A stretch of 64,000 nucleotides of DNA from Dichelobacter nodosus (GTDB lineage Bacteria > Pseudomonadota > Gammaproteobacteria > Beggiatoales > Beggiatoaceae): NCBI GenBank assembly GCA_020720085.1, contig DYPE01000001.1:21231-85230 (forward strand). Reading direction: 5' to 3'. Below, in pieces: positions 27,819-37,150 of the stretch. The notes below the pieces were generated by a model. It did no database searches, had not been told where the DNA came from, and saw nothing but the letters and a program-made list of their open reading frames with translations. Each line of letters starts with the position of its first letter. Within the stretch, counting starts at the first letter, position 1. The position numbers and the translations under genes were made by a program.

Positions 27819-29276
27819 CTAACGCGCCACTGGCACGCCGCCTTTGCGTTTGATGCCAGCGGCCACGCGGAAAATATCCGGCATATTGATGCGCCCGCCT
27901 TCGGCGCGGCTGATGACCGCCAGGTCTTCCAAATCGTCTAATAACGCCTCAAGATTGCCGCGCCGCACCAGGTCGGTGGTAAACCGCCGGGGCGGGAGTT
28001 TTTTCTCTTTTTTCATTTGCGTCAGCGTGGCTTGCTTCCAGCGGTTGGTTAAATCCTCTGGCGAACAGGGCACGGTAATTTGTTGAATTGCCTCAAGCAA
28101 CGGCGTGACCCAAGGATAATCCTCTTGAATTTCCTCCACACGAATCCGCGAGGCTTCGGTTACGCCCGCATGGATTGCGCGGTAATGCACGGCATGTTCA
28201 TGGGTGGAGTGCTGTTGGTGGGTTTCCTCGGCGGCTTTATTGAACGCAATTAAGAAGCTGCGTGGACTTACTCTGCCTTTGGCATCCGCCAAATGATTTG
28301 GCACCCAAGTATAGGTCATGCCGCGACGTGCATCGCTGCCCATGTGTTTGCCCATGATTTCTTCCATGCGCCCACGTAGCGCATCATCCGCTAACCCGGT
28401 AATTGCAACACCGCCTTCCGGGCGGTGCATCAGTTGCTTTTCTAAGTGCAGGATTTGACTTATCTCTTTGCCGTGCTGCTCATCATTAACCAACAGTTGC
28501 AACAATAATTTATATAAATCCATGGGTGACCAGCCCAATTCAGAACGGCTTTGCTTGAGTTTAGAGCTTTCCGGGAACTGCCAGGGTTCAGGATCATCGT
28601 ACATGTCCGGGCGCAAAAATAGTTTAGCCCGCATGGCGCGGGTAGAGCGCAACGACAGAGCCAATTGCAACGCGCCTTGCAACAGGCGGCGGTTTTGCCC
28701 CCAATCCGCTGATGGTGACAAACGTTCTAGGCTGTCAAATACCAACAATAATTGTTCGCTCTGGCTAGACAGCCGGGTATCTGCCTGTTGAATAAGTTGA
28801 CTCGTTAATTCTGGATTGTCTTTCACCCACGCGGTGCGCTCTGCCCAGCTCGTACAATTGGGCCAGGGTTCCGCTAGAATATGGCGTAATTCATCCACCC
28901 ACACTGCGCGCCAGATATGGCGCGGTTCAACTTGCGTGGCTAGATTTTCCAGCGTTTCTGGCGCTGGAAAAAGTTTGTCACTCTCGTCCAAACCAAACGC
29001 CACTCTTACGCGCATGGATTGGTATCCTTCCATTTGCCATTCGCGCTGAATCATTGTGCGTAACTTAGGACTGTTCAGCGTTGCTGTCCACAGGCTTTTG
29101 CCCACGCCGCGCATCCCGATGACAATGCTGCTGTCCCAATCAAAAGCTTTGCGGTGCGCGGGCGGCAAATAAATTCGCCCAGCAGCAGGGGGGGCCAAAT
29201 TTTCCTGGGCTTTGACTACACCCGGTGTCAAATGGGCCAGCGCACGGCGGATGATTGCTGATTCATCTGGGGTCAT
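27819..29276 (-). CDS. P-loop ATPase, third gene of the HEPN/KGGVGR cassette
   Basis: A 485-residue protein of no family I can name. Walker A is GMRGVGKS (54-61) after a predicted beta strand (SSIVIG). Walker B is LLLVFDSLERL (Asp181). The layout resembles KAP/AAA-like conflict ATPases: an N-terminal linker, the NTPase core (about 45-300), and a C-terminal alpha/winged-helix-like region (390-485) that ends with RRGNLEALLDDLEDLAVISR and a basic tail. No signal peptide or membrane segment. Its ATG overlaps the stop of the MinD-like gene (ATGA, 29273-29276), so translation is coupled. I infer a sensor or motor partner of the MinD-like protein; function unknown. Confidence 0.75.
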   Translation of the reverse strand: MTPDESAIIRRALAHLTPGVVKAQENLAPPAAGRIYLPPAHRKAFDWDSSIVIGMRGVGKSLWTATLNSPKLRTMIQREWQMEGYQSMRVRVAFGLDESDKLFPAPETLENLATQVEPRHIWRAVWVDELRHILAEPWPNCTSWAERTAWVKDNPELTSQLIQQADTRLSSQSEQLLLVFDSLERLSPSADWGQNRRLLQGALQLALSLRSTRAMRAKLFLRPDMYDDPEPWQFPESSKLKQSRSELGWSPMDLYKLLLQLLVNDEQHGKEISQILHLEKQLMHRPEGGVAITGLADDALRGRMEEIMGKHMGSDARRGMTYTWVPNHLADAKGRVSPRSFLIAFNKAAEETHQQHSTHEHAVHYRAIHAGVTEASRIRVEEIQEDYPWVTPLLEAIQQITVPCSPEDLTNRWKQATLTQMKKEKKLPPRRFTTDLVRRGNLEALLDDLEDLAVISRAEGGRINMPDIFRVAAGIKRKGGVPVAR

Positions 29277-30607
29277 ACGCCATCATCCTCCCTGTATGCG
29301 AATATCAGACTTTCCGCACCGCGCGCAAAATACTCAAACGCGGGAAATAGCACCGGCCATTCTGTTTCAATCTCTGCGCCAAAAGATTTTCTACCCCGAA
29401 TCTGCGCGGAGAAGACCACCGGCAAGGCATAATGCGGCGCTTCTTCTGCGTTAAGATCAAACGAATAGGGCGCGTTATCCTCTTTATCGTACATTTCCAG
29501 GCAGGCGTCATAAGCATTTTCCCGCCATTTTTCCAAAGCATCGCCCAGATTTTCCATCATGGCCGCGCACAGCTTCAGGCGCAAGCGTAAGTCCTGGTTT
29601 TCATCTAAAGTAGCGATTTGCGGGGAATCCTGCAAATGCTTGAATAACTTTTTATAGGCTTGCCAGTTTGGTGGCTCATCACGGGCAAACATAAACACTT
29701 GCGCGCCGAGTTGGGTGATTGCTGCTGCGCCGATGTCATGCAAGCCAGCGCGCGCGTCGAGCAATACCACCTCTGGCGGATTCGTTTGCTTTGCCAAAAA
29801 CTGAATCAGCCCATCCAAACGGTCGGCAAAACGGCACGGGCGGCCATTTTTACCATAGGTTGGCATATAGGCCCGCCCCAGTTTGGCAATATAATCCTTG
29901 GTATTGTCCCCCCAGGCGGGAATAACCCGCAGGTCACCGGGCCAATTATTTTCAATCGCAGCAGGCGCGCGCATTAACATATCGCTTAATAAATTTGCAT
30001 CCGTGGTTTCTACTAGAGATTCTGCCAGCCAGTCTACCAAACCGTAAGCAGGGAACGCTTCGCCCAACAGCAACGGGCCAATCCCCGGCGCTTCCAAATC
30101 CAGGTCAATGACGACCACTCGTTTGCCATCACGCGCCATTTTCAACGCCAGCATGGCAAAGGCGGTGCTGCGGCCCACGCCGCCTTTGATACTGAATGCC
30201 ACGCCCAACGGTAAGCGCGGCACAATGCGCAGTGGCGGGCGTAACCAATCCTGATTGGTTTGCAAGCGATCAAGCAGTTTTACCCCAAGATCACGGAAAG
30301 CCGGACGTGCCAGCGGATCGGACAAAATGCTGTCCGGCGCGGGATGTTCCTTGGGCAATATCAGCACCGCATCGCCAGGAAAGGCGTGCGGGCCGAACGC
30401 CTGGCGCAGTTCTTCGCGCATTGCAGGAATAGTATCCGCCTCGGCAAGCTCTTCGGCGGCCAACAGCAAAGCGCAACGGCCCAGCGCGTCGCGCACAATC
30501 ACGCCAGTTTGGTTGCTGTCCGTTTTGCGCAAGCGTTTGTCTGCCAGCCAATTGGTTACCAATTCTTTGGCATGATTCAACGCATCATCAAAGCGAATCG
30601 TGCTCAT
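29273..30607 (-). CDS. MinD/ParA-like ATPase with KGGVGR variant Walker A
   Basis: A 444-residue protein from the ATG at 30607 (MSTIRFDDALNHAKELV), chosen because it overlaps the upstream stop as ATGA; the frame is open 19 codons further. An N-terminal domain of about 135 residues precedes the deviant Walker A, FSIKGGVGRSTAF (KGGVGRS at 141-147), where classical ParA/MinD have KGGVGKT/S. Switch I is IDLDLEAPGIGPLL (from about 167), and the Walker B-like strand is VVLLDARAGLHDIG. The signature first Lys is kept while the P-loop Lys is Arg. KGGVGR-variant ATPases form a recognised but poorly understood group, often in accessory loci. It links a HEPN-like protein upstream and a P-loop ATPase downstream. 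Confidence 0.8.
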   Translation of the reverse strand: MSTIRFDDALNHAKELVTNWLADKRLRKTDSNQTGVIVRDALGRCALLLAAEELAEADTIPAMREELRQAFGPHAFPGDAVLILPKEHPAPDSILSDPLARPAFRDLGVKLLDRLQTNQDWLRPPLRIVPRLPLGVAFSIKGGVGRSTAFAMLALKMARDGKRVVVIDLDLEAPGIGPLLLGEAFPAYGLVDWLAESLVETTDANLLSDMLMRAPAAIENNWPGDLRVIPAWGDNTKDYIAKLGRAYMPTYGKNGRPCRFADRLDGLIQFLAKQTNPPEVVLLDARAGLHDIGAAAITQLGAQVFMFARDEPPNWQAYKKLFKHLQDSPQIATLDENQDLRLRLKLCAAMMENLGDALEKWRENAYDACLEMYDKEDNAPYSFDLNAEEAPHYALPVVFSAQIRGRKSFGAEIETEWPVLFPAFEYFARGAESLIFAYREDDGV

Positions 30608-31056
30608 GGAATCAACCCAGTGTATTGCAGTAATTGTGCTGTAACATCTCGGCGTTGTTGCCAACGGGGCTTGCCATTTTCCATCGTGGCAATATCCGTT
30701 TCTAACGCACTGGTTTCGGCGTAGCGGTTATCAATTTTCCAGTGAGCAAACGGATTGCTGGCGCTGCTTAATAAGCAGTAAAGATCAGCAAAACCAGCGG
30801 CATCAATCCCTGTACAGGCGACAGCCCAAAGTTTATCAATATGCTGTTTGTAGTTGACCGGCTTTTTGGGTAATGGTATTGCTATTCCTGAAGCAACCAG
30901 CGCATGTTTGACCACGCATTCTGCCGCAATGCCCACATGATGATCCGCACCCGCAAGCCGGTTTTGCTTTATCAACGCATTGGCATCATGCCAATGACGT
31001 AATGCAGCGGAGTCATAGACTTCAGGTAACGTTGGTGTGGTGTTGGCGTGCATCAT
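30604..31056 (-). CDS. HEPN-like small protein, first gene of the cassette
   Basis: A 150-residue all-alpha protein. The segment WHDANALIKQNRLAGADHHV continuing IAAECVVKHALV is the characteristic first helices of HEPN domains (DAxxLLxxGRYDxAxxLAGxAVECALK). The later WKIDNRYAE (106-114) matches the HEPN W-x-(I/V)-x-x-RY motif. A clear catalytic R-x4-6-H ribonuclease motif is not seen; NPFAHW at 101-106 is the nearest. HEPN proteins are RNases or nucleotide-transfer targets in toxin-antitoxin and anti-phage systems. First in the three-gene unit; its stop overlaps the next start by 4 bp. HEPN call is by pattern, not alignment. Confidence 0.65.
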   Translation of the reverse strand: MMHANTTPTLPEVYDSAALRHWHDANALIKQNRLAGADHHVGIAAECVVKHALVASGIAIPLPKKPVNYKQHIDKLWAVACTGIDAAGFADLYCLLSSASNPFAHWKIDNRYAETSALETDIATMENGKPRWQQRRDVTAQLLQYTGLIP

Positions 31057-31170
31057 TGTTTTTAGCGTATTGTGGATGAAGGCGATTGCCTATGAATTAA
31101 GCAGGAGAAATTGTGGTTAGGGTTCGTAAAATAATGCCCCAAGTCAGTTGGATGCGCAATCACAAAAAAA

Positions 31171-31198
31171 ACGGAGCAGGCCGTGCGGCCTGCTCCGT
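31171..31198 (-). terminator. Strong terminator hairpin downstream of ccoP
   Basis: A 13-bp perfect stem (31171-31183 with 31186-31198, core GGAGCAGGCCG) with a 2-nt loop. Read on the minus strand it is followed by eight T residues (31163-31170). It ends the ccoNOQP transcript and separates it from the HEPN cassette, which therefore needs its own promoter between 31057 and 31165. Confidence 0.85.
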
Positions 31199-31226
31199 AA
31201 TTTTGGACTACACCCGTTTGGCGAGA

Positions 31227-32174
31227 TTATTGATTGGACAGGCTATAAATATACGCTGCCAGCAAATGTATCTTAGCTTCGCCGAGGAACTCGCCATGTG
31301 CAGGCATCACGCCTTTGCGGCCATTGAGGATAGTGGCCTTAATGGTATCCTTGGAAGCGCCATACAGCCAAGTTTCGTCTGTCAAGTTTGGCGCGCCCAG
31401 CATGGGATTGCCTTTGGCTTCCGGGCCGTGGCAGGCGATACAAATGGTCATGTATTTGGCCTTGCCTTGTTCCGCCAGAGCCGCATCCGCCTCATTGGCG
31501 CGACCCGCCAAGGTCAGCACATAGTTGGCCAGATTGTCCACGTCTGCTTCCACCAGGCCGTTGGTCTTGTGATCCGGCATGTTGCCGTTGCGGCCTTGCA
31601 GGATGCTGGTTTTTACCGTGGCGAAATCACCGCCCCACAGCCAATCCTTGTCAGATAGGTTGGGATAACCGGTGTTTCCATGCGCGTCGGTGCCGTGGCA
31701 AACTGAGCAATAGTTTAGGAACAAGCGTTGGCCGATTTTCATGGCTTCGCCGTCCTTAGCCAGCTCTTCGCCTGCTTTGGCCTGGTATTGTTCAAATATG
31801 GGATCATATTTGCTCGCCGCCACTTGCATTTCCCCATCATATTGATTGCGGGAAGTCCAATTGAACACGCCAGCAAAAGTTCCCAACCCAGGATATAACG
31901 CCAGGTAAACCAGGCTAAATACCAGGGTGATGTAGAACATGTTCAGCCACCACATGGGCAGAGGATTGTTATACTCTTGCAAGGTTTCGTCCCACTGGTG
32001 ACCAGTGGTGGTGTCACCGCTCTTGCCGCTACCGGTTTTTTCCATGGCGTTACCCATGGTCATCCACCAGATCAGCCAGAAACAAAAGAGAATACTCGCA
32101 ATGGTTCCCACGGCGACAAACCAGCTCCAAAATGGGCTGACAAAATCATTCATGCTCAAATTTAAATTATCCAT
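31227..32174 (-). CDS. ccoP: Cytochrome c oxidase cbb3-type, subunit III
   Basis: A 315-residue membrane-anchored dihaem c-type cytochrome that passes electrons to CcoO. Two transmembrane helices lie near 14-38 and 72-96. The two haem motifs are CSVCH and CIACH, each followed by a Met ligand region (GNMPDH and GVMPAH). It starts inside the end of ccoQ (8-bp overlap). Needs TatA-independent Sec export and cytochrome c maturation. Confidence 0.96.
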   Translation of the reverse strand: MDNLNLSMNDFVSPFWSWFVAVGTIASILFCFWLIWWMTMGNAMEKTGSGKSGDTTTGHQWDETLQEYNNPLPMWWLNMFYITLVFSLVYLALYPGLGTFAGVFNWTSRNQYDGEMQVAASKYDPIFEQYQAKAGEELAKDGEAMKIGQRLFLNYCSVCHGTDAHGNTGYPNLSDKDWLWGGDFATVKTSILQGRNGNMPDHKTNGLVEADVDNLANYVLTLAGRANEADAALAEQGKAKYMTICIACHGPEAKGNPMLGAPNLTDETWLYGASKDTIKATILNGRKGVMPAHGEFLGEAKIHLLAAYIYSLSNQ

Positions 32175-32364
32175 TCTTTTTCTCCCTAGTCGTCACACCA
32201 ACGGTCATGTCCAAATCGTCTTGGTCAAATGGAAGCTTGGCCGCTTCGTCGAACTCTTCTTTGCGGGAGCCTTGGAAGGTCCACAGAAAGATGCCGATGA
32301 AGAAAACCATCACCACGACGGTCCAAACCGATTGGATGTCGGCCAATAATTTCATGGTTTCCAT
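32167..32364 (-). CDS. ccoQ: Cytochrome c oxidase cbb3-type, subunit IV
   Basis: A 65-residue single-helix protein (METMKLLADIQSVWTVVVMV, helix to about residue 30) with a charged tail that includes FQGSRKEEFDEAAKLPFDQ. It stabilises the oxidase. Located between ccoO and ccoP as usual. Confidence 0.9.
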   Translation of the reverse strand: METMKLLADIQSVWTVVVMVFFIGIFLWTFQGSRKEEFDEAAKLPFDQDDLDMTVGVTTREKKNG

Positions 32365-32371
32365 GGATTAG

Positions 32372-32989
32372 TTACCTCTTGGCCTTCAATTCCACACCAA
32401 GCCCTTGGAGATAGGCAATCACGGCGTCAATTTCCTTCTTGCCTTCTAATTCCTTGGGCGCATTGGCAATTTCTTCATCCGTGTAAGGATGACCCAGTAC
32501 GTTTTTCAGCGTGCTCATTTTCTGCGTAATCAGTGTACTGTTCACATCATTGTCCGCCAACCAAGGATAACCGGGCATGACAGATTCCGGCACCACAGCG
32601 CGCGGATCAATGAGGTGAGTGTAATGCCAATCATCGCTGTAGCGACCACCCACACGGTGCAAATCAGGCCCAGTACGTTTGGAACCCCACTGAAATGGAC
32701 GGTCATACACAAATTCACCCGCCACTGAGTAGTGACCATAGCGCTCGGTCTCGGCACGGAACGGGCGGATCATTTGCGAATGGCACAAATAGCAGCCTTC
32801 GCGCACGTAAATGTCGCGGCCCTCCAGGCGCAGGGCTGAATAGGGTTTCAGTCCCGCGACCGGTTCGGTGGTGGAGTGCATAAAGAACAAAGGTACGATT
32901 TGAATCAAACCGCCGACGCTGACCGCCAGTACAGTTAAGATGATCATCAGCGTAACGTTTCGTTCAACTTTCTCATGTGCAGTTGCCAT
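32372..32989 (-). CDS. ccoO: Cytochrome c oxidase cbb3-type, subunit II (monohaem)
   Basis: A 205-residue membrane-anchored cytochrome. N-terminal helix at about 12-35, haem motif CYLCH in [15 protein letters not shown], and the conserved [20 protein letters not shown] and [16 protein letters not shown] blocks. A distal Met ligand lies in [10 protein letters not shown]. It passes electrons from CcoP to the CcoN active site. Length typical. Confidence 0.96.
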   Translation of the reverse strand: MATAHEKVERNVTLMIILTVLAVSVGGLIQIVPLFFMHSTTEPVAGLKPYSALRLEGRDIYVREGCYLCHSQMIRPFRAETERYGHYSVAGEFVYDRPFQWGSKRTGPDLHRVGGRYSDDWHYTHLIDPRAVVPESVMPGYPWLADNDVNSTLITQKMSTLKNVLGHPYTDEEIANAPKELEGKKEIDAVIAYLQGLGVELKAKR

Positions 32990-33006
32990 GTAATCGCTCC
33001 TTGGCG

Positions 33007-34440
33007 TTAGTGGGCGTGAGCCGGTTCAGGGATGGGATCGCTTTCCACCGCTTTGCCAGCGGCAATGGTGGCGAACACGTTGTAGGCCATGATGATCATG
33101 CCAATCAGGAACAAGAATCCGCCCAGGGTGCGAATCGCGTAGAACGGATGCATGGCTTGCACGGTTTCTACAAAGCTGTAGGTCAACGTGCCGTCAGCAT
33201 TGACTGCACGCCACATTAAGCCTTGCATGATGCCGGAAATCCACATGGCAGTGATGTACAGCACCACGCCGATGGTGGCAATCCAGAAATGCACTTCAAT
33301 CAATTTGATGCTGTACATTTCCTTTCTGCCGAACAGGCGCGGAATCAGATAATACAAGCTGCCCATGGAAATCATCGCCATCCAACCCAGTGCGCCGGAA
33401 TGCACATGACCCACGGTCCAGTCCGTGTAATGGGACAACGCATTGACTGATTTAATGGACATCATCGGGCCTTCAAAGGTGGACATGCCATAGAAAGACA
33501 CCGACACAATCAAGAAGCGCAAAATTGGGTCAGAACGCAGTTTTTCCCACGCACCAGACAGCGTCATGATGCCGTTGATCATTCCGCCCCAGGATGGAGC
33601 CAATAAAATCAAGGACATTACCACGCCCAGCGATTGCGTCCAATCAGGTAGCGCGGTGTAGTGCAGATGATGTGGGCCAGCCCAAATATAAGTGAAAATC
33701 AACGCCCAGAAGTGCACGACGGACAGACGGTAAGAATACACGGGACGTCCGGCCTGTTTTGGAATGAAGTAATACATCATGCCCAGGAATGCGGCGGTGA
33801 GGAAAAAGCCCACAGCATTGTGGCCATACCACCATTGCACCATGGCATCTTGCACGCCAGCGTAAGCAGAGTACGATTTCCAGGACGTCAAAGATACCGG
33901 CACAGCGGCGCTATTGAAAATGTGCAACATGGCGATGGTCAGAATAAATGCGCCATAAAACCAGTTAGCTACATAAATATGCGGGGTTTTGCGTTTGTAA
34001 ATTGTGCCAAAAAAGACAATGGCATAAGCAACCCACACCAAAGTAATCAGCAGGTCAATCGGCCATTCCAGTTCAGCGTACTCCTTGCTGCTGGTAATGC
34101 CCAGAGGCAGGGTAATCGCGGCCAGTACAATCACTACTTGCCAGCCCCAGAAGGTAAAGCTTGCCAGGGTTGGGCAGAATAGCGTGGCATGGCAAGTGCG
34201 TTGCACCACATAATATGATGTGGCGAAAAGCGCGGAACCGCCAAATGCGAAAATCACTGCATTGGTATGCAGCGGACGCAGTCGGCTAAAGGTAAGGTAA
34301 GGAATGTCAAAGTTGAGAAAGGGCCACGCCAATTCAGCAGCAATGTAAACCCCGACTAACATTCCGACAATTCCCCATATCACGGACATGACAGCGAATT
34401 GCCGCACCACCGTGTAATTATAGGTTGCCTGTTCGGCCAT
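33007..34440 (-). CDS. ccoN: Cytochrome c oxidase cbb3-type, subunit I
   Basis: A 477-residue catalytic subunit with about 12 transmembrane helices; it reduces O2 at a haem b3-CuB centre and pumps protons with high oxygen affinity. The ATG at 34440 is chosen because a perfect AGGAGG lies just upstream (34443-34448); the frame is open 14 codons earlier. Histidine ligands are seen in [26 protein letters not shown] and [16 protein letters not shown]. First gene of ccoNOQP. ccoGHIS assembly genes are not in the window. Confidence 0.96.
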   Translation of the reverse strand: MAEQATYNYTVVRQFAVMSVIWGIVGMLVGVYIAAELAWPFLNFDIPYLTFSRLRPLHTNAVIFAFGGSALFATSYYVVQRTCHATLFCPTLASFTFWGWQVVIVLAAITLPLGITSSKEYAELEWPIDLLITLVWVAYAIVFFGTIYKRKTPHIYVANWFYGAFILTIAMLHIFNSAAVPVSLTSWKSYSAYAGVQDAMVQWWYGHNAVGFFLTAAFLGMMYYFIPKQAGRPVYSYRLSVVHFWALIFTYIWAGPHHLHYTALPDWTQSLGVVMSLILLAPSWGGMINGIMTLSGAWEKLRSDPILRFLIVSVSFYGMSTFEGPMMSIKSVNALSHYTDWTVGHVHSGALGWMAMISMGSLYYLIPRLFGRKEMYSIKLIEVHFWIATIGVVLYITAMWISGIMQGLMWRAVNADGTLTYSFVETVQAMHPFYAIRTLGGFLFLIGMIIMAYNVFATIAAGKAVESDPIPEPAHAH

Positions 34441-34957
34441 TTTGCCTCCTAAGAGTTCGTTTGAGTGGATGATATACAACAAAATTAGGTGAAAAATGGA
34501 AGGATTGCACTAAGTTAGAAAGCCTCAGCGCCAGCGCACGGGAACCCGCGCATTGAGCAACCATCACGGCCCCAACCCGAATAGCCTTTTTCCACACTTT
34601 CGCCCAGCCATACATTGCCCAACTCCGAGAAGGTGGAGCCGGACACGATCCCCTGCGTCCCTAGATTTAAAGACACGAGAACCTGCTTCATGAAAAAGTC
34701 GCATAACCGACATTTTTCATAGAAATGTGTTATACAGAGAAGTGACAAAACAGTCAATGCCCACCCCTCACCGTCTGGCAGGAACATAATAAAATACAAG
34801 TTATTAGGCCATGCGCTTCTCAAGCTTACCATTGGCGCGCAACACCTGATTGTACGTGATATGCCTGGAGGCAATAACCGGAATATTTTTGCATAAAAAA
34901 ATAACATAATTTAATAATTAATGCTTTACAATCAAAATCATGGCCAACATACCCAAG
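34441..34957. other. Intergenic region upstream of ccoN, no gene called
   Basis: About 517 bp. Open frames exist on the minus strand (for example 34515-34907), but their product has no recognisable family, mixed hydrophobicity and no ribosome site, so I leave them out. I looked for an FNR/ANR box (TTGAT-N4-ATCAA) expected before ccoN and did not find a convincing one. The stretch 34530-34680 is GC-richer and the part after 34860 is AT-rich, perhaps remnant DNA. Confidence 0.45.
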
Positions 34958-36574
34958 TTACACGCTAAACAACGAAGCATGTAGTAACGCTTGGGTATAG
35001 GGATGCTGAGGCTGGGTAAATAATTCTTCCACTGCGCCGCTTTCTACGAATTGGCCATGGCGCATGACCACAATGCGGTGGGCCATTGCGCGAATCACGG
35101 CTAGATCATGGCTGATGAACAAGTAGCTCAGGCGGTGTTTGCCTTGCAGATCGCGCAGCAGTTCCAGCACTTGTTTTTGTACGGAAACGTCGAGTGCGCT
35201 GGTGGGTTCGTCTAGCAAAATTAGGCGTGGTTCCACCATCAGCGCGCGGGCGATGGCGATGCGCTGGCGTTGACCACCTGAAAACTCATGGGGATAACGA
35301 CTCATCATGCTTTCTTCCAGCCCCACTTCTGCGAGCATGGCGGCAATGCGTTGCCAGCGCTGACTGCGGTTGAGGTGGGGAAAATGCACGCGCAAGCCTT
35401 CGCCCACGATTTGTTCTATGGTCATGCGCGGTGACAGCGCGGCGTAGGGGTCTTGGAACACGATTTGAAAATAACGGCGCAAAGGGCGCAATTGGCGCTG
35501 TTTCAAGCTGTCAATGCGAGTTTGGTTGAAAGTAATTTCGCCCTGGCAAGTTTGCAGGCGTAGCAGGCACAGGCCCAGCGTGGTTTTGCCTGAGCCTGAT
35601 TCGCCGACAATGCCCAGGGTTTCGCCGGGGTATAACTCGATATTGGCCTGATCTACCGCCCGCAGCACGCTGGCGCGGCGGAACCAATGGTTTTGTGTGG
35701 TAAATTGACACGAAACACCGCGCCCAGCCAATAATGCGGGTTGGGTATAGTCGGGTTGCGGTAGCGCGGCGTTGCGTTGTGGGCGGCTGTCGAGCAAGTG
35801 GCGGGTGTAGGCGTGACGAGGCTGGCTGAATATGGCACTCACTTGGTTTTCTTCGATAATTTCTCCCGCGCGCATCACGCACACGCGATCCGCGAAACGG
35901 CGCACCAGGTTGAGATCGTGGGTGATCAGCAATACCGCCATGCCGGTTTCGCGCTGAATATCTTCTAACAATTCGAGAATTTGCAATTGAATGGTCACGT
36001 CCAACGCCGTGGTAGGTTCGTCGGCAATCAATAGGCTGGGGCCGCACGCCAATGCCATGGCAATCATGACGCGCTGGCGTTGGCCGCCAGACAGCATGTG
36101 CGGGAAGGCATTAAAGCGTTGATGCGGTTCAACAATGCCAGTGCGCGCCAGCAATTCTAGCGCACGCTCGCGTGCGGCTTGGCGCGACAATGGAGTGTGC
36201 AACAGCAGAGTTTCCATGACTTGCGCGCCAATGGGATGCAAGGGGTTGAGCGAGGTCATGGGTTCTTGGAAAATCATGGCGATTTCTTTGCCACGCAGGC
36301 GGCGCAGGGTATCTTCGCTGCTGGCGAGCAAATCGCAATCTTGCCAATAAATCGCGCCGGAGTAGCGCACCACGCCGCGCTCATGCAGGCGCGGGATGGA
36401 CAGTGCGGTGACGGTTTTGCCTGAACCAGATTCACCCACCAGCGCCAATTTTTCCCCAGGCGCAAGGCTGAAGCTTACGTTGCGCACGACTGGCGTGTAC
36501 TCGGCAAGTGCGGTAGCGGAGTAGGCGCGGAAGGCAACGGATAGCTGGTCAATGCGCAGTAAAGGGGAGGGCAT
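34958..36574 (-). CDS. yejF: Double-ATPase ABC transporter subunit, YejF-like (peptide/microcin C type)
   Basis: A 538-residue fusion of two ABC ATPase domains. Domain 1 has Walker A GESGSGKT, signature [12 protein letters not shown] and Walker [15 protein letters not shown]. Domain 2 has [23 protein letters not shown] and [14 protein letters not shown]. The arrangement and length match YejF of the oligopeptide/microcin C importer YejABEF. The start at 36574 follows a GGGGAGGG site; the frame is open 19 codons earlier. The binding protein and permeases (yejA, B, E) are not adjacent, so this is an orphan ATPase whose partners lie elsewhere. Confidence 0.9.
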   Translation of the reverse strand: MPSPLLRIDQLSVAFRAYSATALAEYTPVVRNVSFSLAPGEKLALVGESGSGKTVTALSIPRLHERGVVRYSGAIYWQDCDLLASSEDTLRRLRGKEIAMIFQEPMTSLNPLHPIGAQVMETLLLHTPLSRQAARERALELLARTGIVEPHQRFNAFPHMLSGGQRQRVMIAMALACGPSLLIADEPTTALDVTIQLQILELLEDIQRETGMAVLLITHDLNLVRRFADRVCVMRAGEIIEENQVSAIFSQPRHAYTRHLLDSRPQRNAALPQPDYTQPALLAGRGVSCQFTTQNHWFRRASVLRAVDQANIELYPGETLGIVGESGSGKTTLGLCLLRLQTCQGEITFNQTRIDSLKQRQLRPLRRYFQIVFQDPYAALSPRMTIEQIVGEGLRVHFPHLNRSQRWQRIAAMLAEVGLEESMMSRYPHEFSGGQRQRIAIARALMVEPRLILLDEPTSALDVSVQKQVLELLRDLQGKHRLSYLFISHDLAVIRAMAHRIVVMRHGQFVESGAVEELFTQPQHPYTQALLHASLFSV

Positions 36575-36670
36575 GTGGTGAACTCTGGTGCAGGATTTGC
36601 GCTGTGCCTGCAATGGGACAGCACAACGCATTGTGATAGCTTATGATTTTGAATGGATTTGCAAGTTGGA

Positions 36671-37150
36671 TTAGGTGAGCACGCCGCTGGCCAGCACTTC
36701 GGATTGCGCGATTAAGTTTTCTAAGTAATCCAAGTCAGGGAGCCAGATCTTTTCGTCTTGTAAGGTGACTGTGCCCAATAGCCCCGGGCGTTTATTGTCG
36801 CTGAATTTGCCTAAATGTTCCTCCTGCACAATGGCAGTATCCGGCATTTCTGCGCACACTACAGCATAAAACGGGACTGTATCGCCCAATTGCAAGCCAT
36901 ACAGCACAACCACGTGTTGATCCTCGTATGCGGCATCTTGGCCGACTGCCAATCCAGACAATTTATCCCAATGGACAACAACAATCGAATGGTTGCGCCA
37001 TGGGAGCACGCCCGCAAGCCAAGCTTGCTTATGTGCGGGAACAGGTTCTATTTGTTTGGTTTTTAGGACTTCCGCCACCGTGGACGCAGGCAGTAAAATT
37101 TTCCCAACAGACACAGTTAATACTAAACAACGGATATTTTGTTTGCTCAT
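36671..37150 (-). CDS. CheW-like adaptor, ChpC type
   Basis: A 159-residue protein with a CheW fold: IRCLVLTVSVGKILLPASTV at the start, then HKQAWLAGVLPWRNHSIVVV (the family's Gly-hydrophobic-xx-RG/N region). Its ATG overlaps the stop of the large CheA-like kinase (37147-37150), so the two are translated together. The position right after chpA fits ChpC of the Pil-Chp twitching-motility system. It would couple receptors to the kinase. Confidence 0.85.
   Translation of the reverse strand: MSKQNIRCLVLTVSVGKILLPASTVAEVLKTKQIEPVPAHKQAWLAGVLPWRNHSIVVVHWDKLSGLAVGQDAAYEDQHVVVLYGLQLGDTVPFYAVVCAEMPDTAIVQEEHLGKFSDNKRPGLLGTVTLQDEKIWLPDLDYLENLIAQSEVLASGVLT

Noticed and set aside
30604..31056. Assigning the HEPN-like gene as a proven RNase toxin
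   Set aside because: The R-x4-6-H motif is not clear, so only HEPN-like is claimed.
31113..31658. Plus-strand open frame of 181 codons antisense to ccoP
   Set aside because: It runs through the terminator hairpin and opposite conserved haem motifs; a shadow of ccoP.
34515..34907. 130-codon open frame on the minus strand before ccoN
   Set aside because: No ribosome site, no recognisable domain, uneven composition; a second frame over the same DNA is equally open, so chance is likely.
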